A DNA stretch of 12,277 nt from Bacteroidaceae bacterium. Lineage in GTDB: Bacteria > Bacteroidota > Bacteroidia > Bacteroidales > Bacteroidaceae. The translations under genes and the position numbers were made by a program. Shown here piece after piece: positions 7,830 to 12,277 of this stretch. The stretch spans positions 1-12,277 of the forward strand of contig JAFZKR010000076.1 of assembly GCA_017551845.1 (NCBI GenBank). Reading direction: 5' to 3'. The notes under the pieces were generated by a model that saw only the letters and a program-made list of their open reading frames with translations, did not search any database and was not told where the DNA came from. Each line of letters starts with the position of its first letter. The stretch's first letter is position 1.

Positions 7830-10009
7830 TGGACGAAATATTCAAGCACCTTGGCTCCTGCCTCGAGGAACAGTTGGAGGAGTGGCCTGCCGCAAGAGAG
7901 GCGTTCCGCAATCTGGAGAGTGTGCAGACACGCGTCCTCTCATCATCAGGACTCGCGCTCCAGCACAACCCTGCACGCATCCTCTCCACCACAGCCAAGA
8001 TCAAGCCCGACGAGATAGCCGCCCGCTCCTGCTTCCTATGTGAGGATTGCCGGCCCAAGGAGCAACGCTCCATAGAGCTGGACGACAAGTTCTACCTGCT
8101 CGTCAACCCCTACCCCATACTCCGTGAGCACTTTTGCGTAGTGAGCCGCGAGCACCGTCCGCAGGCATTCCGGGACTGTTATGAGGAGATGATTGACATA
8201 GCCTCCCGTCTTGAACCCGGATACATGATATTCTACAACGGTCCCCGCAGCGGCGCATCGGCCCCTGACCACCTGCACATGCAGATAGGACGTTCTGAAG
8301 GCATTCCCCTGGTGGACAAGCTCCGCATGAACGAACCTCCTGCCACTGACGAGCCCGTTACCATACAACCATTCGGATTCCCCATAATTGTAATCAAAGG
8401 TTCTGACCCCGCACTGGTATGGAACTGCGTAAGCGGCATGAGCATTTATGACGGTGAGTACGAACCCCGCATGAACGTGCTCGCGTTCAACCGTGATGGC
8501 CAGGTCATCACCGCCATCATACCGCGCGGCAAGCACCGCCCGGACTGCTACTATGCCCAAGGCGGGGATAAGATCATGGTCAGTCCGGGCGCAGTCGATA
8601 TGTTCGGATTGATCATCACTCCACGCAAGGAGGACTTTGACTCGCTCACCGAAAGTCAGGTACTTGACATATACCGTCAGGTCACTCCCCAGCAGCCCAA
8701 GATAAACGTAGGCATCATGGCCGCCCGTGAAATCCGTTTCTGTCTTAACGACAGCTACACCGACGGGCGAAGCAGCTATGAGGGCGAGATGTCCGTCAGC
8801 GCAGTTCAAGGCCGAATCAACTGGAACGGAATACTGATTGACAGCCTCACACTTAAACCAAACGGACACAGCAGCACCTTCACCCTGCACGACGTGACCA
8901 TAGGAATAGGTTTCCACTGGGAACGCAAGGAGAACCAGACATTCTCCGGCCAGCTCAGGTTCATAGTTGAAGACGGCATGATACGCGCCATCAACATACT
9001 TCTTGTGGAGGAGTATCTGGCCAGCGTCATATCCTCGGAAATGAAACCCACAGCCAGCCGGGAGTTCCTACGCGCACATGCAGTAATATCACGCAGCTGG
9101 GTGCTGGCACAACTCCGCTCACCTTACCGCAACACCCTTTCCCCTGCATCAGGCACTGATTCCTCTGGTCATGATTACATCACGGACCGTATCATCAAAT
9201 GGTATGACCACGACCAGCACACCCTGTTCGATGTCTGTGCCGATGACCACTGCCAGCGCTATCAGGGCCGCACCCGAATCATCAGCGCCGCTGCCGAGAC
9301 AGCAGTCAAGGATACCTTCGGCCAGACTCTTGTCTATGACGGTCATCTTTGTGACGCCCGTTTCAGCAAGTGCTGCGGAGGTGTCACCGAGCAGTTCGAG
9401 ACCTGCTGGCAGGATGAGCACAAACCTTATCTCATCCCCCTTCGTGACAGCAGCGTGAATGAAGGCCCGCTGCCCGATCTCACCATTGAGGAGAATGCCC
9501 GCCAATGGATACTCTCAGAACCCAAGTCATTCTGCAATTCAGCCGATGGCAACATACTCTCCGAATCCCTGAACGGCTATGACCTCGAGACTCCCGACTA
9601 TTACCGCTGGAAAGTGGAATACACGGTGGAACAGGTGTCGGACATCTTCCACCGCAAGTCAGGACTGGAGATAGGCCATATCACGGACCTGCGCCCCGTC
9701 AAAAGGGGTCTGTCAGGCCGCATCCAGGAGCTTGAAGTAATAGGGACGGAGCGCACTGTCACCATAGGCAAGGAACTGGAGATACGCCGTACACTATCAG
9801 AATCACATCTGTTCAGCAGCGCATTCGTAGTTGAAAAAGTCTTTGATGCCGACGGGACATTGACCGGTTTCATACTTCGCGGAGCCGGCTGGGGACACGG
9901 AGTGGGTCTATGCCAGATAGGAGCCGCCGTTATGGCCTCCAAGGGCTACACCTACCGCGAAATCCTGCGCCACTACTACCCCGGCACCTCTCTCGGCCGC
10001 TTCTATTAA
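7829..10009 (+). CDS. DUF4922-like HIT-superfamily nucleotidyltransferase fused to SpoIID/LytB domain
   Basis: A 726-residue two-part protein in one uninterrupted frame. Residues 1 to about 310 resemble the GalT/Ap4A-phosphorylase branch of the HIT superfamily (DUF4922-like): a Cys cluster C68-x2-C71-x2-C74, NPYPILREHFCVVS (93-106), NGPRSGASAP (137-146) and H148-x-H150-x-Q152, where H150 would be the nucleotide-accepting His. Residues about 315-726 are SpoIID/LytB: VEEYLASVISSEM (393-405) with E404 at the catalytic Glu position, an HAVISRSW helix, C470/H474/C475 in the DxC-x3-HCQ loop that binds zinc in some SpoIID proteins, SKCCGGVTEQFETCW (513-527), and GWGHGVGLCQIGA (687-699). SpoIID enzymes cleave denuded peptidoglycan glycans outside the cytoplasm, yet this N-terminus ([15 protein letters not shown]) has no signal peptide. 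Coupled to the GT2 gene by a 1-nt overlap. Domain calls are good; the joint function is unknown. Confidence 0.87.
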   Translation: MDEIFKHLGSCLEEQLEEWPAAREAFRNLESVQTRVLSSSGLALQHNPARILSTTAKIKPDEIAARSCFLCEDCRPKEQRSIELDDKFYLLVNPYPILREHFCVVSREHRPQAFRDCYEEMIDIASRLEPGYMIFYNGPRSGASAPDHLHMQIGRSEGIPLVDKLRMNEPPATDEPVTIQPFGFPIIVIKGSDPALVWNCVSGMSIYDGEYEPRMNVLAFNRDGQVITAIIPRGKHRPDCYYAQGGDKIMVSPGAVDMFGLIITPRKEDFDSLTESQVLDIYRQVTPQQPKINVGIMAAREIRFCLNDSYTDGRSSYEGEMSVSAVQGRINWNGILIDSLTLKPNGHSSTFTLHDVTIGIGFHWERKENQTFSGQLRFIVEDGMIRAINILLVEEYLASVISSEMKPTASREFLRAHAVISRSWVLAQLRSPYRNTLSPASGTDSSGHDYITDRIIKWYDHDQHTLFDVCADDHCQRYQGRTRIISAAAETAVKDTFGQTLVYDGHLCDARFSKCCGGVTEQFETCWQDEHKPYLIPLRDSSVNEGPLPDLTIEENARQWILSEPKSFCNSADGNILSESLNGYDLETPDYYRWKVEYTVEQVSDIFHRKSGLEIGHITDLRPVKRGLSGRIQELEVIGTERTVTIGKELEIRRTLSESHLFSSAFVVEKVFDADGTLTGFILRGAGWGHGVGLCQIGAAVMASKGYTYREILRHYYPGTSLGRFY

Positions 10010-10012
10010 AAA

Positions 10013-10058
10013 ACGTGAAATTGGTGACGTGCAATTAGGGACTTCTCCAATTCCACGT
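10013..10058. repeat. Three ACGTGNAATT copies (two direct, one inverted) with hairpin potential
   Basis: Just after the SpoIID-fusion stop, ACGTGAAATT (10013-10022) and ACGTGCAATT (10027-10036) are direct repeats, and AATTCCACGT (10049-10058) is the same motif inverted. Copy 1 can pair with copy 3 over 12 bp (10013-10024 with 10047-10058) with one A-C mismatch and a 22-nt loop. Copy 2 can pair with copy 3 instead, with a C-C mismatch and a 12-nt loop. No U-tract follows, so it is not a standard intrinsic terminator; it may act as a weak terminator, an RNA-stabilising end or a protein-binding array. Confidence 0.6.
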
Positions 10059-10112
10059 AAAGCGAGGGATTCATTTGAATTGCAACTGTTAAAGAACCTT
10101 TCACCATTCGTT

Positions 10113-10181
10113 GATGGCTCGTAGATGAGACGTAGATGGCTCGGAGATGAGCGGTAAGAGATGGGGCCGGGATGTGCTTGA
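10113..10181. repeat. GATG-phased 11-bp tandem repeat
   Basis: Four contiguous 11-bp units start with GATG: GATGGCTCGTA, GATGAGACGTA, GATGGCTCGGA, GATGAGCGGTA (10113-10156). After a 3-nt slip (AGA) two more degenerate units follow, GATGGGGCCGG and GATGTGCTTGA (10160-10181). Units 1+2 and 3+4 form a 22-bp higher-order repeat matching at 19 of 22 positions. Eleven is not a multiple of three, so this is not coding; the period is close to one DNA helical turn. It ends over the -33 box of the next promoter. There are no spacers, so it is not a CRISPR. Confidence 0.75.
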
Positions 10182-10208
10182 ATAATTGGAACCAATTGAG
10201 TACCTTTA
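10178..10208 (+). promoter_or_regulatory. Bacteroidetes-type promoter for the deoxyribosyltransferase-like gene
   Basis: A TTG at 10178-10180 and TACCTTTA at 10201-10208 fit the Bacteroidetes -33 and -7 elements (TAnnTTTG, 7 of 8) with a 20-nt spacer. Transcription would start around 10213-10216, ahead of the ATG at 10226, giving a very short leader. This also argues against translation starting at the in-frame ATG 10172, which lies upstream of the promoter. Confidence 0.55.
10184..10197. promoter_or_regulatory. Inverted repeat AATTGG-AA-CCAATT, operator-like
   Basis: A perfect 6-bp inverted repeat around a 2-nt centre lies inside the spacer of the promoter at 10178-10208. This is where a repressor dimer would block transcription, so an operator is plausible. 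No regulator gene is visible in the window. Confidence 0.45.
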
Positions 10209-10225
10209 CTGCAAAACTAACCTAC

Positions 10226-10660
10226 ATGGCAAAAATATACGTAGCATCAAGTTGGCGCAATCCCTACCAGCCCGAAGTAGTAAAAAAACTCCGCGAGCAA
10301 GGCCACCAGGTTTTTGACTTCCGTAACCCGCCCGACGGCAAAGGCGGATTCTTCTGGAAGGATGTGGATCCGAACTGGGAACAATGGACCACCCAAGACT
10401 ACATCAACAAACTTGACCACGATTGGGCCCAGTACGGATTCATGCGCGACTATAACGCAATGAATGAGGCCGATGTCTGCGTACTGGTACTCCCCTGCGG
10501 CCGCTCAGCCCACGCCGAGGCCGGGTGGATGGCCGGGGCAGGCAAGAAAGTGATTGTTTACATTCCTGAAAAGCAGGAGCCAGAACTGATGTACAAGATG
10601 TTCACGGCCATTGTGGATTCCATAGAGGGTATATTTAATGCAATCAATAATCTGCAATAA
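10226..10660 (+). CDS. Nucleoside 2-deoxyribosyltransferase-like protein
   Basis: A small 144-residue single-domain protein of the nucleoside 2-deoxyribosyltransferase-like group. These have a Rossmann-like fold and cleave or exchange the N-glycosidic bond of deoxynucleosides or deoxynucleotides. Landmarks are the N-terminal strand KIYVASSWRN (3-12), R74-D75-Y76-N77 before NEADVCVLVLPCGRSAHAEAG (80-100), and E98 at the position of the catalytic Glu. A tryptophan-rich insert (FFWKDVDPNWEQW, 42-54) may shape the pocket. I chose ATG 10226 because MAKIYVAS is the natural strand start and a promoter fits just upstream; the ATG at 10172 would add 18 residues translated from the repeat region. Similar short proteins occur in phages and mobile DNA as well as chromosomes. 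The true substrate is not determined; a more distant TIR-like or nucleotide-hydrolase role cannot be excluded. Confidence 0.8.
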   Translation: MAKIYVASSWRNPYQPEVVKKLREQGHQVFDFRNPPDGKGGFFWKDVDPNWEQWTTQDYINKLDHDWAQYGFMRDYNAMNEADVCVLVLPCGRSAHAEAGWMAGAGKKVIVYIPEKQEPELMYKMFTAIVDSIEGIFNAINNLQ

Positions 10661-10683
10661 AACTAAAAAATAAAACAGAAAAA

Positions 10684-10701
10684 TCGCTAACTTTATAGCG
10701 A
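10684..10701. promoter_or_regulatory. Inverted repeat TCGCTA-acttta-TAGCGA overlapping a -7-like box
   Basis: A perfect 6-bp inverted repeat with a 6-nt loop lies between the deoxyribosyltransferase-like gene and the ATPase gene. It contains TAACTTTA (10688-10695), which matches the Bacteroidetes -7 consensus TAnnTTTG at 7 of 8 positions on the plus strand. No clear -33 TTG is present. It could be a promoter with an overlapping operator for the ATPase cassette, giving a leader of about 80 nt, or a weak terminator hairpin for the gene before. The leader ends in an 11-A run (10767-10777) just before the ATG, a typical A-rich start context. Confidence 0.4.
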
Positions 10702-10781
10702 ATTTAGGTTAAGAGTATCTTAATCTAAAATTCAGAAGCTAACCGACCCTCAAGGGCCTAAAAAACAAAAAAAAAAACGAT

Positions 10782-11858
10782 ATGAAAGGGTTAAAGAATA
10801 TAACCATCAATAAATTCAGGGGAATAGAGAATCTGGATATTGCTGATTTTTCTCGTGTCAATATATTCCTTGGACAGAACAATTCCGGGAAGAGCACCAT
10901 ACTGGAAGCTTTAGCTATGTTAATGACAATGTCTAACCCTGATGTGCCACAGGTTATCAATGCAGCACGCGCAAGGAAGCCTTTCAGCAATTTCATTGAC
11001 ATTAAATACTATTTCCACAATCTTAATATCTCTTTAGCCCCAGAACTTACTTCTGAACAATCAGATGGCGTTACCCGTCATTTGAAACTCGGACTAAGTT
11101 ATGTTTTCGATGAAAAGGCCGACCCTCAAAACGAACCTATACAACAAACCGGTCCTGTTAAATATGTCAACACACTTGAAATGGATTTTGATATAACGTC
11201 AGGCAATTCAAAACAAAGTTATCAGAGCTGGTTACGCGTAAATCCATCAGGCGTGGTTGTCAACAAAAAAATGGCCGAAGGTTATCTTGAGCAAGATAGG
11301 GCATATTTGATTTCGGCCGATTTACTATCCGGTAACCCTGTAAATGATTTGGCCGAGCTGTTCAAACGCAACCAAAAAGACAGCGTATTATCATTACTTA
11401 AACTTTTTGACAACAAAATAACAGGCATAGAGATCCTGAATGATGACATATACATAGGATTTGACGGAATGTCAGAGATGCTACCGGCCCGAATGACAGG
11501 TGACGGATTGAGACGCTATCTTAACATAGTTGCCTGTGCAGCCAACCCATTGACGAACATTATTCTGATTGATGAGATAGACAACGGGCTTCACTATTCT
11601 GCATACGCTAAACTATGGAGCGCAATCTTTGCACTATCAGCAAATACAGACAAACAGATATTCATAACAACTCACAGCAAGGAGACATTGTGCAGCTTGT
11701 ATTCTGTACTTAAGAATGCGGCTCAATATCAGAGCGAGCTCCGGCTTTACACGATTGAAGATACCCTTAAGAAAGGCCATCAAGCATACAAATATACATT
11801 TGAAGGCTTGAAAGGAGCCTGCGAAAACAATATTGAACTCAGAAGCATAGTACTATGA
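10782..11858 (+). CDS. OLD/AAA-type ATPase (AAA_15/AAA_21-like), probable defence-cassette ATPase
   Basis: A 358-residue ABC-like/SMC-related ATPase. The N-terminal ITINKFRGIENLDI is the usual start of OLD, RecF and AAA_15 proteins. Walker A is GQNNSGKS (31-38), a signature-like TGDGLRRYL is at 239-247, Walker B is NIILIDEIDNGLH (259-271) with D264 and E265, and the H-loop is TTHSKE (296-301). The insert between Walker A and the signature is short (about 200 residues) and predicted globular, without a long coiled coil. There is no TOPRIM domain in this chain; it is supplied by the next gene, which overlaps by ATGA. This split ATPase plus TOPRIM layout is seen in PARIS (AriA/AriB) and AbiL-type phage-exclusion pairs. 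Base composition is visibly more AT-rich than the genes on the left, consistent with acquisition. ATPase call secure; defence role inferred. Confidence 0.9.
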   Translation: MKGLKNITINKFRGIENLDIADFSRVNIFLGQNNSGKSTILEALAMLMTMSNPDVPQVINAARARKPFSNFIDIKYYFHNLNISLAPELTSEQSDGVTRHLKLGLSYVFDEKADPQNEPIQQTGPVKYVNTLEMDFDITSGNSKQSYQSWLRVNPSGVVVNKKMAEGYLEQDRAYLISADLLSGNPVNDLAELFKRNQKDSVLSLLKLFDNKITGIEILNDDIYIGFDGMSEMLPARMTGDGLRRYLNIVACAANPLTNIILIDEIDNGLHYSAYAKLWSAIFALSANTDKQIFITTHSKETLCSLYSVLKNAAQYQSELRLYTIEDTLKKGHQAYKYTFEGLKGACENNIELRSIVL

Positions 11859-12277
11859 ACAAAAGATTTCTCATCATTACAGAAGGTGAGGCTGACAAGA
11901 AATTCTTAAGAGACTATTACCATCACCTTTTCCAAGAAGATGCTCCCGAGCACAGCATCATACATACCGGCGAACTATCCGATGACAATCTTACTGGCGG
12001 AATAGAGAAGTTGAGGCGAGAAGAAAACATTCAGGCAATGCGTCAGAATGCCGATCAAGGTGGAATTAACCTTGTCATTTTTGATGCAGATGAGGATTTT
12101 GAGACGAGACAGCAGCAGTTACTTGAAATAAAGGATCAATTTGATGTGGAATTTGAGTCATTCCTGTTGCCTAACAACAATGATGCAGGTGCACTGGAAG
12201 ATTTGTTGGAAAAAATCATAAATCCCAACAATCAACCCGTAATGGATTGCTGGGAGAATTATGAGGATGACCTGAAA
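11855..12277 (+). CDS. TOPRIM-like DUF3226/RloB-like protein (partial, 3' end outside window)
   Basis: The frame from ATG 11855 is open to the window end, giving 141 residues. The N-terminal strand KRFLIITEGEADKKFLRDYY carries E10 in the TEGEAD context, and INLVIFDADEDF (71-82) carries D77-x-D79; together these fit the Glu and DxD metal sites of TOPRIM/OLD-type nuclease folds. ESFLLPNNNDAGALEDLLEKII (101-122) is the stretch that most suggests DUF3226 or a RloB-like family. The start overlaps the ATPase stop (ATGA), so the two proteins are probably made in fixed ratio and act together, the ATPase as sensor or cage and this protein as effector. Nuclease activity is inferred from the acidic residues only. 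The C-terminal part and any third gene are beyond the window. Confidence 0.8.
   Translation, partial: MNKRFLIITEGEADKKFLRDYYHHLFQEDAPEHSIIHTGELSDDNLTGGIEKLRREENIQAMRQNADQGGINLVIFDADEDFETRQQQLLEIKDQFDVEFESFLLPNNNDAGALEDLLEKIINPNNQPVMDCWENYEDDLK

Noticed and set aside
8036..8917. Long open frame on the minus strand (293 residues)
   Set aside because: It lies wholly antisense to the DUF4922-like/SpoIID fusion, whose motifs are intact, and its own translation shows no recognisable domain. It is a by-product of GC-rich codon use.
10013..10058. Intrinsic terminator for the glycosyltransferase/SpoIID operon
   Set aside because: The stem is imperfect, the loop is large and no T-run follows, so I list it as a repeat with hairpin potential only.
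10113..10181. Possible CRISPR array
   Set aside because: Units are 11 bp and contiguous with no unique spacers, and there are no cas genes.
10172..10225. Upstream in-frame ATG for the deoxyribosyltransferase-like gene
   Set aside because: It lies inside the last degenerate repeat unit and upstream of the likely promoter. The 18 added residues do not resemble the family, whose first strand begins at the ATG at 10226.

Overview
The window looks like chromosomal DNA from a Bacteroidales bacterium (Bacteroides/Prevotella-like). The evidence is a DUF4837-type lipoprotein gene between rlmN and pdxA, a GT2 gene coupled to a DUF4922-like/SpoIID fusion gene, -7 promoter boxes close to the Bacteroidetes TAnnTTTG consensus, and A-rich start contexts. 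The genus is an inference; there is no rRNA or tRNA marker here.

Left block (1-6435, minus strand). Seven genes read right to left, apparently from one promoter near 6458-6465: rlmN, a DUF4837-type lipoprotein, pdxA, a sugar/polyol-phosphate-type nucleotidyltransferase, an ATP-grasp protein, a CDP-alcohol phosphatidyltransferase-family membrane enzyme, and an LPG-synthase-TM/UPF0104-type membrane protein cut by the window edge. Gaps between the first genes are 3-20 nt. The last four genes are joined by three successive 4-nt ATGA stop/start overlaps, so they look like a translationally coupled module. The logical reading is: activate a headgroup as a nucleotide derivative, place it on a lipid, modify it by an ATP-dependent step, and move or further use the lipid. 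The chemistry is not determined by the sequence.

Central block (6492-10009, plus strand). A GT2 glycosyltransferase with a degenerate extra N-terminal half overlaps by 1 nt with a 726-residue protein. That protein fuses a GalT/Ap4A-phosphorylase-like HIT-superfamily domain (DUF4922-like) to a complete SpoIID/LytB domain, with no visible export signal.

Right block (10010-12277). A 216-nt intergenic region carries three copies of ACGTGNAATT, a GATG-phased 11-bp tandem repeat, and a promoter whose spacer holds an AATTGG-AA-CCAATT inverted repeat. It leads into a nucleoside 2-deoxyribosyltransferase-like gene. Beyond that, base composition drops and there is a two-gene cassette overlapping by ATGA: an OLD/AAA-type ATPase and a TOPRIM-like (DUF3226/RloB-like) protein cut by the window end. 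This pair resembles ATPase-TOPRIM anti-phage systems such as PARIS or AbiL in layout and is the best candidate for a poorly described defence system. The coupled lipid-headgroup module is the best candidate for an undescribed metabolic system.
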